A stretch of DNA of 64,000 bases from NCBI RefSeq assembly GCF_006547045.1, contig NZ_CP041242.1:3048001-3112000 (forward strand), given 5' to 3'. A program made the position numbers and the translations under genes. Below the pieces are notes generated by a model that saw nothing but the letters and a program-made list of their open reading frames with translations, ran no database searches and had not been told where the DNA came from. Numbering within the stretch: the first letter of the stretch is position 1; the number at the start of each line of letters is the position of its first letter. Of this stretch, positions 56,076 through 64,000 are shown one piece after another. Origin of the DNA: Lysobacter alkalisoli. Its GTDB lineage: Bacteria; Pseudomonadota; Gammaproteobacteria; Xanthomonadales; Xanthomonadaceae.

Positions 56076-56987
56076 ATGCTTTCCACCTCGCAACTGTCCC
56101 ACCTCGACCGGCTCGAAGCCGAGAGCATCCATATCCTGCGCGAGGTCGCCGCCGGGTTCCAGAACCCGGTGATGATGTATTCGGTCGGCAAGGACAGCTC
56201 GGTGTTGCTGCACCTGCTGGTCAAGGCGTTCTACCCGGCGCGGCCGCCGATCCCGCTGCTGCACGTCGATACCGGCTGGAAGTTCCGCGAGATGATCGCC
56301 TTCCGCGACCGCCGTGCGGCGGAGACCGGCACCGAGTTGCGCACCTGGATGAACCCCGACGGCGTGGCCCAGGGCATCGGTCCGATCAGCCACGGCGCCA
56401 CCGTCCATACCGACGTGATGAAGACCCAGGGCCTGAAGCAGGCGCTGGACAAGTGGGGTTTCGACGCCGCGATCGGCGGTGCCCGCCGCGACGAGGAGAA
56501 GTCGCGCGCCAAGGAGCGCATCTTCAGCTTCCGCAACGCCCAGCACCGCTGGGATCCGAAGAACCAGCGCCCGGAACTGTGGAATCTCTACAACACCCGC
56601 ATCCACAAGGGCGAGTCGGTGCGCGTGTTCCCGATCTCGAACTGGACCGAGCTCGATGTCTGGCTCTACATCTACCGCGAGAACATCCCGGTGCCGTCGC
56701 TCTACTTCGCTGCCGAACGTCCAGTGGTCGAGCGCGACGGCGCGCTGATCATGGTCGACGACGAGCGCCTGCCGCTGCGCGACGGCGAGACGGCGATGGT
56801 GAAACAGGTCCGTTTCCGCACCCTCGGCTGCTACCCGCTGACCGGTGCGATCGAGTCCGATGCCGACAGCCTGGAGAAGATCATCGCCGAGATGCTGGTC
56901 TCGACCACGTCCGAGCGCCAGGGCCGGGTGATCGACCACGACCCGTCCGCGTCGATGGAGAAGAAGAAGCAGGAGGGGTATTTCTAA
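56076..56987 (+). CDS. cysD: Sulfate adenylyltransferase subunit 2
   Basis: The 303-residue protein has the PP-loop motif SVGKDSS (about residues 35-41) and the C-terminal [18 protein letters not shown] of CysD. With CysN it forms APS from sulfate and ATP. Its stop overlaps the cysNC start (TAATG). A small dyad GAAT-ACTGC-ATTC (55983-55995) lies upstream, but I cannot assign it to a known regulator. Confidence 0.95.
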   Translation: MLSTSQLSHLDRLEAESIHILREVAAGFQNPVMMYSVGKDSSVLLHLLVKAFYPARPPIPLLHVDTGWKFREMIAFRDRRAAETGTELRTWMNPDGVAQGIGPISHGATVHTDVMKTQGLKQALDKWGFDAAIGGARRDEEKSRAKERIFSFRNAQHRWDPKNQRPELWNLYNTRIHKGESVRVFPISNWTELDVWLYIYRENIPVPSLYFAAERPVVERDGALIMVDDERLPLRDGETAMVKQVRFRTLGCYPLTGAIESDADSLEKIIAEMLVSTTSERQGRVIDHDPSASMEKKKQEGYF

Positions 56988-58897
56988 TGGACACGATGAA
57001 TGCCGACGCCCGGGCCGCCGTCGCCGCCTACCTGCAGCAGCACGAGACCAAGAGCCTGTTGCGCTTCATCACCTGCGGCAGCGTCGACGATGGCAAGAGC
57101 ACCCTGATCGGGCGCCTGCTGCACGATACCAAGCTGCTGCTCGACGACCAGGTGGCGGCGCTTGAAGCTGACAGCCGCAAGCACGGCACCCAGGGCGAGG
57201 ACATCGACTTCGCCCTGTTGGTCGACGGCCTCGCCGCCGAGCGCGAGCAGGGCATCACCATCGACGTCGCCTACCGCTTCTTCGGCACCGACCAGCGCAA
57301 GTTCATCGTCGCCGACTGCCCCGGCCACGAGCAGTACACCCGCAACATGGTCACCGGCGCCTCCACCGCCGACCTCGCCATCGTGCTGGTCGACGCACGC
57401 AAGGGCCTGCTGACCCAGACCCGCCGCCACAGCTACATCGTCTCGCTGCTCGGCATCCGGCACGTGGTGCTGGCGGTCAACAAGATGGATCTGGTCGGCT
57501 ACGACCAGAAAGTGTTCGACGACATCGTCGCCGGCTACAGCGAGTTGGCCGGCCAGCTCGGCATCGCCAACGTCACCTGCATCCCGCTGTCGGCGCTGAA
57601 GGGCGACAACATGCTGGAGGCCTCGTCCAACACCCCGTGGTACGACGGCCCCAGCCTGCTGCAGCACCTGGAAACCGTGGACGCCAGCCGCGACGACGGC
57701 CGTACCGGCTTCCGTCTGGCGGTGCAGTGGGTCAACCGACCCAATCAGGATTTCCGCGGCTTCGCCGGCACGGTGGTCGCAGATGCGGTGTCGGTGGGCG
57801 AGGAGGTAGCGGTGCTGCCGTCTGGGCAGCGCTCGAAGGTCGCGCGCATCGTCACCGCCGATGGCGACCTGCAACGCGCTGTCCCCGGCCAGGCCGTGAC
57901 TTTGACCCTGGAGGACGAGGTCGACGCCAGCCGTGGCGACGTCATCGCCGCCGCCTCTAATCCACCGGAAACCGCCGACCAGTTCGCCGCCCACCTGATC
58001 TGGATGGGCGAGCAGCCACTGCTGCCCGGTCGTCCGTACTGGCTCAAGATCGGCACCCGTACCGTCGGCGCGCAGATCACCGAAATCAAGCACAAGATCG
58101 ACGTCAACACCCAGGATCAGCTGGCGGCCAAGCACCTGGAATTGAACGAAGTCGCCTATTGCAACCTCTATCTGGACCAGCCGGTCGCGTTCGAGAAATA
58201 TGCCGACAACCGCGAGCTGGGCGCGTTCATCCTGATCGACCGCCAGAGCAACGGCACCGTCGCCGCAGGCGCCCTCGACTTCGCCCTGCGCCGCGCCGGC
58301 AACATCCACTGGCAACACGTCGACGTCGACAAGGCCGCGCGTAGTCGGATCAAGCACCAAATCCCGCGCTGCCTGTGGTTCACCGGCTTGTCCGGCTCCG
58401 GCAAGTCGACGATCGCGAACCTGGTCGAGAAACGCCTGCTGGCGATGGGCCACCACACCTATATCCTCGACGGCGACAACGTCCGCCATGGCCTCAACAA
58501 GGACCTGGGCTTCACTGACGAGGACCGCGTCGAGAACATCCGCCGGGTCGCCGAGGTCGCCAGGCTGATGGTCGACGCAGGCCTGATCGTGCTGGTCAGC
58601 TTCATCTCCCCGTTCCGCGCCGAACGGCGCATGGCGCGGGAGATGTTCGACGAGGGCGAGTTTCTTGAAGTCTTCGTTGATACGCCGCTGGACGTGGCCG
58701 AACAACGCGACGTCAAGGGGCTCTACGCCAAGGCGAGGGCCGGGGAGATTAGAAACTTTACTGGCATTGATTCGCCGTACGAGGTGCCGGAGGCACCCGA
58801 GGTCCACTTGAACACGGTTTCCGTTTCGGCGGTCAGCCTTGCAGAAAGCGTCATTGCCTCACTAAGGGACGGCAAACCACCAGCTGTCGACGCTTGA
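56987..58897 (+). CDS. cysNC: Fused sulfate adenylyltransferase subunit 1 / adenylylsulfate kinase
   Basis: The 636-residue bifunctional protein starts [12 protein letters not shown]. The CysN part (about 1-450) has the GTPase P-loop [17 protein letters not shown] and NKMD. The CysC part (about 460-636) has the kinase P-loop GLSGSGKST and [15 protein letters not shown]. It makes APS using GTP hydrolysis and then phosphorylates it to PAPS. PAPS serves reductive cysteine synthesis and also the sulfotransferases found on both sides of this window. Confidence 0.95.
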   Translation: MDTMNADARAAVAAYLQQHETKSLLRFITCGSVDDGKSTLIGRLLHDTKLLLDDQVAALEADSRKHGTQGEDIDFALLVDGLAAEREQGITIDVAYRFFGTDQRKFIVADCPGHEQYTRNMVTGASTADLAIVLVDARKGLLTQTRRHSYIVSLLGIRHVVLAVNKMDLVGYDQKVFDDIVAGYSELAGQLGIANVTCIPLSALKGDNMLEASSNTPWYDGPSLLQHLETVDASRDDGRTGFRLAVQWVNRPNQDFRGFAGTVVADAVSVGEEVAVLPSGQRSKVARIVTADGDLQRAVPGQAVTLTLEDEVDASRGDVIAAASNPPETADQFAAHLIWMGEQPLLPGRPYWLKIGTRTVGAQITEIKHKIDVNTQDQLAAKHLELNEVAYCNLYLDQPVAFEKYADNRELGAFILIDRQSNGTVAAGALDFALRRAGNIHWQHVDVDKAARSRIKHQIPRCLWFTGLSGSGKSTIANLVEKRLLAMGHHTYILDGDNVRHGLNKDLGFTDEDRVENIRRVAEVARLMVDAGLIVLVSFISPFRAERRMAREMFDEGEFLEVFVDTPLDVAEQRDVKGLYAKARAGEIRNFTGIDSPYEVPEAPEVHLNTVSVSAVSLAESVIASLRDGKPPAVDA

Positions 58898-58930
58898 TTT
58901 ATTCGCCACAACTATTCCATAGGCATAACA

Positions 58931-59458
58931 ATGAAGAAAACGTCTCTTCTCCTTACCGTCGCCCTCGTCGCACTCACAGGTTGCAATAAACCCGCACCAG
59001 CCCCGCAGAATACGGCGACCGTCGAGACTGAAGTTGCGACGGATATTTCCGGGGCTACGGCCGCAGCGAACTGCCCAGATACGAAAGGGTACAATCCATT
59101 CCCGGACGGCCTCGCACCAGAGTTTGCGTACCACCTGCGCTCGGACCGGATCTATACGCACAAAAATGACCGCGTCCGACGGCGCGTGACGATGGAAGTA
59201 CTCGAATCCGATGCTGCCTCGGCCCTGGTTTCGCTACAGAAGAACCTCACTGATATCGGCTACAAGGAGCGGCAGCGCAGTGACGGGAATGAAGGTCGTG
59301 TCAGCGTGCACTTCTCCAAGGCACGCGCCGGTTCCACGATCCTAACCGCGGACTCTTCACCTGGAAGCAACCCCAGCAACCCCAAGGCAAACGGCATAAT
59401 TTCAATCGACTTCGCCTATACCAGCAACATGGACGGGGACAACATCAGCAAACAGTAG
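58931..59458 (+). CDS. Putative lipoprotein of unknown function
   Basis: The 175-residue protein starts MKKTSLLLTVALVALTGC, a clear lipoprotein signal. The mature part has an acidic Thr/Ala-rich linker and a domain of about 110 residues (DTKGYNPFPDGLAPEFAYHLR ...) with no motif I recognise. It starts 33 bases after cysNC without an evident terminator, but base composition drops here, suggesting the start of an acquired segment. Confidence 0.75.
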   Translation: MKKTSLLLTVALVALTGCNKPAPAPQNTATVETEVATDISGATAAANCPDTKGYNPFPDGLAPEFAYHLRSDRIYTHKNDRVRRRVTMEVLESDAASALVSLQKNLTDIGYKERQRSDGNEGRVSVHFSKARAGSTILTADSSPGSNPSNPKANGIISIDFAYTSNMDGDNISKQ

Positions 59459-59510
59459 GGCGCCGCCCCTCGCTTCATCCCATTTGGATTGAACCAGGAA
59501 ATCCATATTC

Positions 59511-60482
59511 ATGCCGAAAGAAATTCTACTGCATGCCGGGCACGGAAAAACAGGCACCAGCTACATTCAGGGCGCCATTATTGAATCGCTGGATCGGCTG
59601 AACGCGCGAGGTATCGAGTATCCAATCGCTGAAAGGACCAAAAAGCGCGCTCTGGAGGGCCTCGTCACGCACGGCAACATCCGGCCCGTCACCGGCGCAT
59701 TCACGGAATGCATCGGATTTTCCACCGCCGATCTAGCAGGAAGCCGGCTTCTGATTTCCAGCGAGAGTATCTTCAAGACTCTTCATACCGAGCTATTGGA
59801 CGAGATCCGTGCGCAGTACCCGAAGACGCCTATCTCGGCGCTGCTACTTGTGCGCGACCCAGTCGGAAACGTCGCATCGTCCTATCAACAGGCCGTGAAG
59901 AAGGGTTTCAAGGGGGTGTCCTTCAAAAAGTATCTTCGCGCTTTCAATCAGCCGAAGAAGGCCGTTGCTTTCTATCTTGCCTGTAAAGCATCCGGGATAG
60001 ACATCCGCGTCGAGAGCTTCTCCAGAAACAAGAGCAATCTGCTGGAGATTGTCGGAGATTGGCTCGGAGTTCCTGAAGGCACTCTGGTATCGCCAAAAAT
60101 GAATGTCATCAACCGCTCCCTTACCCGATCCGAGATGTATTTTCAGAGCGCTCTGAACGACCTTCTGCCGTACAAGGCAGCCTTCCTCAGTGAAGCGCTT
60201 TGCTCCAAACTGCCAGACATTCGACATGACAATCCCAAGGAGTCACGCGACACGCTCGAAACTTTTGCCGCAAGGATGCGGGCCGATATCGAGGTCGCGA
60301 ACGAGCTGTTTGGCAAAGAGCTGTATTGCCTTGACTCCATCGAGCCGTACGTAGGCGACGAAGAGCATGAACCGCTGGCCTTCTCGCAGGAGCAGTTGGA
60401 CGTCATTGCCAGCGCCATCGCGGAAAAGTTCCTCGCCCTTGAAGCAGGAACCAGAAGCAAGCAGGTAGCGGCGCAAGTCTAG
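59511..60482 (+). CDS. Sulfotransferase-like protein
   Basis: The 323-residue protein begins ILLHAGHGKTGTSYIQ, a phosphosulfate-binding-loop variant (K-T-G-T). LISSESIF and LLLVRDPVGNVASSYQQ follow, matching the second PAPS-binding segment with its Arg-Asp. No signal peptide is present. Codon use is visibly more AT-rich than in cysNC. The location just downstream of the PAPS-making genes supports the assignment. The acceptor is unknown. Confidence 0.75.
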   Translation: MPKEILLHAGHGKTGTSYIQGAIIESLDRLNARGIEYPIAERTKKRALEGLVTHGNIRPVTGAFTECIGFSTADLAGSRLLISSESIFKTLHTELLDEIRAQYPKTPISALLLVRDPVGNVASSYQQAVKKGFKGVSFKKYLRAFNQPKKAVAFYLACKASGIDIRVESFSRNKSNLLEIVGDWLGVPEGTLVSPKMNVINRSLTRSEMYFQSALNDLLPYKAAFLSEALCSKLPDIRHDNPKESRDTLETFAARMRADIEVANELFGKELYCLDSIEPYVGDEEHEPLAFSQEQLDVIASAIAEKFLALEAGTRSKQVAAQV

Positions 60483-60695
60483 GGCATCCCTGATGGCATC
60501 CCATCCCGGATGGAAAAAAAACGTAGCTCCAGCACCCTCCCACCGCTCGCCGGGCGTCTCGCGGCTCACCTGACTGGGCGACCGTTCATAGACATCGTGT
60601 CCCATTCGTCCAGCAGATTGCGTATGGCTGGGTGAGGGGACGATCAGTGGCTTCCCGCCCCTCATCCCACGACCTTTATGAAACGGTGACGTCCT

Positions 60696-61262
60696 ATGTA
60701 TATCGCTCCTCTCAAACCTCTCGCACTAGCCGCTCTGGCGATCGCAGTGGTGGGCATTTCCAGCAATGCTGCAGCGCAGCAGTTCACTGCAGCTGATGAC
60801 AAGTCATTCGCACCCGCGGCTTGCATGCCAGCTCTTGGCGCCGCTTACGGTGACTGGGATATCCGCGCCACCTATATTCAGAATGTATCCCCAGGCAATC
60901 GCTGGGTCGCGTGCAGCCTGACGATGGATACCGAGCAAACCTGGAAGTTCGCTGACAGCACGACCACCCCTGATAGCGGCAGGGGAGTCATCAGAGTGAG
61001 TGTGAAGTATGGCAGCACCGCCGGCACTTCGGTCTGCAATGCACAGATCGCAAACAGAGCCACCGGGACCATCGTAGAAACAGCATCGGTCACCATCGAT
61101 GGCACTCCCGGCACCGCATACTCTCGAACATTTCCTGACATGCTTGAAGGAAACAGCGACAACCGGGTGCTAGGCGTCAACTGTCGCCTGACTCCGGGCG
61201 TGAGGCTTTTTGGCTTCAACCTGGAAGAATATTCGGACACCCACCCTGAAATCGTCTTCTGA
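60696..61262 (+). CDS. Secreted protein of unknown function
   Basis: The 188-residue protein has a Sec signal peptide ending NAAAQ (about residue 28). The mature domain, of about 160 residues, has four Cys (potentially two disulfides) and alternating beta-strand patterns (VIRVSVKYG, TASVTIDG). I do not recognise the family. It stands alone with 213 bp upstream and a hairpin downstream. Confidence 0.7.
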   Translation: MYIAPLKPLALAALAIAVVGISSNAAAQQFTAADDKSFAPAACMPALGAAYGDWDIRATYIQNVSPGNRWVACSLTMDTEQTWKFADSTTTPDSGRGVIRVSVKYGSTAGTSVCNAQIANRATGTIVETASVTIDGTPGTAYSRTFPDMLEGNSDNRVLGVNCRLTPGVRLFGFNLEEYSDTHPEIVF

Positions 61263-61273
61263 CCAACGAGCCT

Positions 61274-61300
61274 CCTGCCGGCAACCATGTTGCCGGCAGG
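61274..61300. terminator. Hairpin after the secreted protein gene
   Basis: An 11-bp perfect stem (CCTGCCGGCAA / TTGCCGGCAGG) with a five-base loop lies 12 bases after the stop codon. No T-run follows, so termination strength is uncertain. Confidence 0.6.
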
Positions 61301-61382
61301 AAGATAGCGTCTTTCGACGCCGATCTCCGGCTTATGGAGGGAGAATCCGCGTCCTCCACATCACCATGTTGGACAACCGCCC

Positions 61383-62048
61383 ATGAAGACGACAATTCAC
61401 CAAGGCTTCGCGATTTCGCCCCTAGGCATCCTGTTTACCGGCTTGATCTGCTTGGGGGTTGGTGTAGGGGGTAGTTATCTGTTCTTCCGCACTCCCAATA
61501 CAGCTCCCCCGGAAGTATCTCAACAGCTCCGCACTTTGATGGATCGTCTCGACGCGATAGAACAACGACAGACCGCCTCGCAGGCACCCTACCATTCCGC
61601 CAAGTCCCGCAGTACGCCGGGAGTGGTCGCCTACGTCGCGCAGCGGCAGCATGTTGAGCGACTCAGGAATGATCCAGAGTACGCCAGGCAGGAAGAGCAG
61701 CATCGGCAGGACCGATTAGAGAAGGCATACCTGGACGAGCCGATCAATGCCGCGTGGGCAGCCCAATCGGCAGTACTTGTGGACAGCGCCCTCCTCGATG
61801 CCTTCGAGCAATCCAATCTGAATGTACATGCCAGCTCGGTCGATTGCCGCAGCCGGAGCTGCCGGATCAGAATTGACGGTATTGACGGTGCCGATGCCTA
61901 TGATGACCTGGTGACCTTTTTAAGCGTCAACATTGCCGACACATTGCCGAAAGCGCGGCTGGTAACCACTATCGGGCCGGATGGAAAGCAGGCTCTCGAC
62001 ATTTTCGCTAGCGCTGTACCCGAGGGAGCACAACACTGGGAGCCATAG
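61383..62048 (+). CDS. Membrane-anchored periplasmic protein of unknown function
   Basis: The 221-residue protein has one N-terminal membrane helix (about 12-34), a coiled-coil-prone stretch (VSQQLRTLMDRLDAIEQRQ), and a charged helical region with RLRNDPEYARQEEQHRQDRLEKAY. A C-terminal domain contains a C-x-x-x-x-C pair (VDCRSRSCRIRI). The last part has the feel of small periplasmic domains found in gammaproteobacteria, but I cannot name it. It converges on the SGNH gene. Confidence 0.7.
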   Translation: MKTTIHQGFAISPLGILFTGLICLGVGVGGSYLFFRTPNTAPPEVSQQLRTLMDRLDAIEQRQTASQAPYHSAKSRSTPGVVAYVAQRQHVERLRNDPEYARQEEQHRQDRLEKAYLDEPINAAWAAQSAVLVDSALLDAFEQSNLNVHASSVDCRSRSCRIRIDGIDGADAYDDLVTFLSVNIADTLPKARLVTTIGPDGKQALDIFASAVPEGAQHWEP

Positions 62049-62145
62049 CTGGCCGGAACCCAGAGCCAATACTGATCCGACTACGGAAGGGTGGGAGCAA
62101 GCTCTTCTTAAACACCACCGCCTCACTTACTCGACTACGGCACAA

Positions 62146-63123
62146 TCAACTGCGCCATGTCGCATGTTCCGTCAGCTTCCCATTTCGCACTGTTGCGTCG
62201 AACGCGGCGCCAAATCCGTCGCTCGGTTGAAGTACCCGCCCCTTCGACAATGGATATGACAAGAAGTGCGGACGACGATCATCACTCTCGCAGCTGGAAA
62301 GATAGCGCTCGGCCATGCCGGTGAATATGGCGTCCGGCGCGATGGCCTGTACCAGCTCGTAGTGGAAGAAACGGGTCCTGCAGAAAACTACATGAGAAAA
62401 GAAGAACGCCAGATAGGGAATTAACGCGCGGAAATAGCTGTCGGCGAACAGCAGGACACGCTTGTCGCTTATGGCGTCTGCATTGCTTGCGATCATCATA
62501 AGCCCGTCGTTTCCGCTTTGCATGCCGTTGCTTTCCATGGAGAATCCAGGGAAACGGCGCAACGCCGTTGCACTCTCGATGATTGGTGGGTCGAACTTTC
62601 TGCCGAGGTCACCGCAGAAATTGTTCTTACGCACTGTGTTCCTGGACACGATTGCGTCGAACTGATCGAGCCTTTCACCGAAAAGCGGGCTTGCGATCCT
62701 TCTCGCACAGGCATGATTGCCTTCAACGCTGTAGTGCGTATCCGTCTTGGGAAACGGCGCCTCGCAAGATGCCAGCTCAGACCCCAGGTAGTGACATTTC
62801 AGGTTTGGCGCCAGCGCATAGCCGTTTTCGAACAACGACACGGGGCTGAACGGCAGCAAGTTGCCCAGTGCCGGCATCTTGTCCGGGAACACGAACGCTT
62901 CAAAATGGATGCCATGTCGTTCGCAGTATGTCTGCCTGTGCTCGATGTTCTCGGCCAGGTTGCATCGCGATGCCTCGCTTGGCTGCTTTTCGCCGGAGAA
63001 GAGCTTGATCACTTCGTGCCGACCACCGGCCAGAAACAACGTGCCATCACTGGCCATCAATACGTCATCCTGCGTGCCGTGTGCTACTCCTCGCACTATC
63101 TCCCCGTCGGAGTTACCGCCCAT
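62146..63123 (-). CDS. AlgX/AlgJ-like SGNH-fold protein, putative polysaccharide O-acetyltransferase
   Basis: With the ATG at 63123 the protein has 325 residues; a GTG at 63132 that overlaps the upstream stop is also plausible. Motifs fit the AlgX-N/SGNH family: DGTLFLAGG at the start, KTDTHYSVEGNHACA (the D-x-x-H motif) in the middle and LLFADSYFRALIPYLAF (the G/A-D-S motif) later. Such proteins acetylate exported polysaccharides. No signal peptide is visible, unusual for AlgX. It lies directly behind a sulfotransferase, suggesting joint decoration of one glycan. Confidence 0.7.
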   Translation of the reverse strand: MGGNSDGEIVRGVAHGTQDDVLMASDGTLFLAGGRHEVIKLFSGEKQPSEASRCNLAENIEHRQTYCERHGIHFEAFVFPDKMPALGNLLPFSPVSLFENGYALAPNLKCHYLGSELASCEAPFPKTDTHYSVEGNHACARRIASPLFGERLDQFDAIVSRNTVRKNNFCGDLGRKFDPPIIESATALRRFPGFSMESNGMQSGNDGLMMIASNADAISDKRVLLFADSYFRALIPYLAFFFSHVVFCRTRFFHYELVQAIAPDAIFTGMAERYLSSCESDDRRPHFLSYPLSKGRVLQPSDGFGAAFDATVRNGKLTEHATWRS

Positions 63124-63128
63124 TGCGC

Positions 63129-63926
63129 TCACCAGTTCTTTTGCTTGTCCAGGAAGGTAGGCAACTGTTTCCACGTTGCCAACGATCTTCCGATCAGACG
63201 CTCGGTCTGCTCGACGTCGTCACTGAAAGAGGCATGCAGGTCTTCGAGTTCCTGGCGAGAAAAACCCACGCCTTCCAACCTCTCTCCCTGTTCATTCATT
63301 GCAACGAGGGAGTCGCCATCCCAGCAAAGTTCGAAGCCGCGATTGACTGGCTTGTCGCGCAACTGACAGACGTTTGGAATCCCCAGGTAGTCGCAGGCTT
63401 CGCCAACGAATGCCGTAGGCGATTCAACCAGCGTATCGAAGAGCATGAAATGCATGTTGTCCCCGTATTCCTCCAACCACCGCTCGATATGCTTGGCGTA
63501 CAGGCTGGAAGTTACGGGTGATACACGCACGTCGCCGAGAGAGTGAGTCAGTACCTCGGCACCGGTCAGGCGCTTCTTGCGGTAATTATGCAGATAGAAG
63601 GAAACAGCGCGATCGGTCGGGTGACGCAGGCACACGATCATCTTCAAGTCGGTGCCCAGGTACTTCTTGATGTTCGGCAATGCATTGGGCCACTGGAAAT
63701 ACACAGTGGAGCCTTCGCCAACGAGCGGCTGGTCCCCGGCAGCAGTGAAATTGTTGGACAGATAGTCGTCGAATGTCTCTGCTGATACATCCTTGCGCTG
63801 GAAGAACAGCAGTTCTTTCGGATCGGAATGAAATACCTGAGGGTGCCTGGATAGCGCCGCACACAGATAAGTGGTGCCGCACTTCTGCGCCCCGATGATC
63901 ATGAAGTTGGGCTTTCTGATACTCAT
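63129..63926 (-). CDS. Sulfotransferase domain protein
   Basis: The start at 63926 (MSIRKPNFMIIGAQKCGTT) gives 265 residues. FMIIGAQKCGTTYLCAAL is a textbook 5'-phosphosulfate-binding loop; LKMIVCLRHPTDRAVSFYLH near residue 100 is the 3'-phosphate-binding motif (R-x-P-x-x-R-A-x-S). KELLFFQR and the terminal helices match heparan/carbohydrate sulfotransferases. The start overlaps the end of an upstream reading frame (ATGA). It likely sulfates a sugar, using PAPS from cysDNC. Confidence 0.88.
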   Translation of the reverse strand: MSIRKPNFMIIGAQKCGTTYLCAALSRHPQVFHSDPKELLFFQRKDVSAETFDDYLSNNFTAAGDQPLVGEGSTVYFQWPNALPNIKKYLGTDLKMIVCLRHPTDRAVSFYLHNYRKKRLTGAEVLTHSLGDVRVSPVTSSLYAKHIERWLEEYGDNMHFMLFDTLVESPTAFVGEACDYLGIPNVCQLRDKPVNRGFELCWDGDSLVAMNEQGERLEGVGFSRQELEDLHASFSDDVEQTERLIGRSLATWKQLPTFLDKQKNW

Positions 63927-64000
63927 TCGACAAGTGTTCCTGTTCCGGCATGCAGTGCCTGGGCCTTCTGCCACAATTTCCCGACCCCATCTCCGAAGGG
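63923..64000 (-). CDS. 3' end of an upstream gene (cut by the window edge)
   Basis: The last 25 codons of a minus-strand frame end in a TGA that overlaps the sulfotransferase ATG. The peptide (ending QALHAGTGTLVE) is too short to identify. The four-base overlap, common in the operons of this window, is the reason to believe it is coding. Confidence 0.45.
   Translation of the reverse strand, partial: PFGDGVGKLWQKAQALHAGTGTLVE

Noticed and set aside
56984-58807. A 607-codon minus-strand frame over cysNC
   Set aside because: It is antisense to a well-defined bifunctional enzyme and has shadow-type composition.

Overview
The window is GC-rich chromosomal DNA from a gammaproteobacterium of the Xanthomonadales/Lysobacterales type (Xanthomonas, Lysobacter, Stenotrophomonas and relatives). 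The reasons are a type II secretion operon in Xanthomonas xps order (E-F-G-H-I-J-K-L-M-N-D), the neighbourhood lptG-lptF / pepA-holC-valS, a short H-NS-like protein ending in a tryptophan/glycine-rich DNA-binding motif, a XanB-type bifunctional mannose enzyme, and REP-like intergenic repeats beginning GTCATCCC. No tRNA, rRNA, CRISPR array or prophage was seen.

Layout. 1-9.4 kb: a complete type II secretion operon on the minus strand, running from gspE to the 5' end of gspD. It is interrupted between gspE and gspF by a small GIY-YIG nuclease gene bracketed by near-perfect 35-bp inverted REP repeats. 9.5-16.3 kb: an accessory stretch with a lipoprotein, two sulfotransferase-like genes, a GT61-type glycosyltransferase, a decayed subtilase, and two secreted beta-helix paralogues separated by a duplicated piece of the purL 3' end. 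16.3-35.2 kb: housekeeping genes (purL, a DsbC-like protein, xerD, an RDD protein, lptG/lptF, pepA, holC, valS, rimI, a possible divergent HolD, pssA, a DUF4124 protein, proS).

35.3-41 kb: an H-NS-like gene, a ThrE-type exporter, and a four-gene MCE/Mla-like lipid transporter operon (permease with N-terminal STAS domain, ATPase, MCE protein, auxiliary lipoprotein). 41.1-48.6 kb: an AlkB-family dioxygenase, ETF-ubiquinone oxidoreductase, a two-subunit CoA-transferase, XanB, and etfB-etfA. ETF and ETF-QO together feed electrons from acyl-CoA and related dehydrogenases to quinone.

48.7-64 kb: surface-glycan and sulfur genes. These are a membrane-anchored GT2, a DUF2142 membrane protein, a two-domain GT2, an SLC13 permease (probably sulfate), cysD and a cysN-cysC fusion (sulfate to PAPS), several secreted proteins of unknown function, two more sulfotransferases and an AlgX/AlgJ-like SGNH protein. 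With the sulfotransferases at 10-12 kb, this suggests that PAPS made here is partly used to sulfate a surface or exported glycan; this is inference.

Intergenic space carries structured repeats. One family has long inverted arms and a shared core; the arm and inner-stem sequences differ between copies while staying self-complementary (22.6, 30.8 and 43.6 kb). There is also a run of five consecutive hairpins at 41.0 kb.
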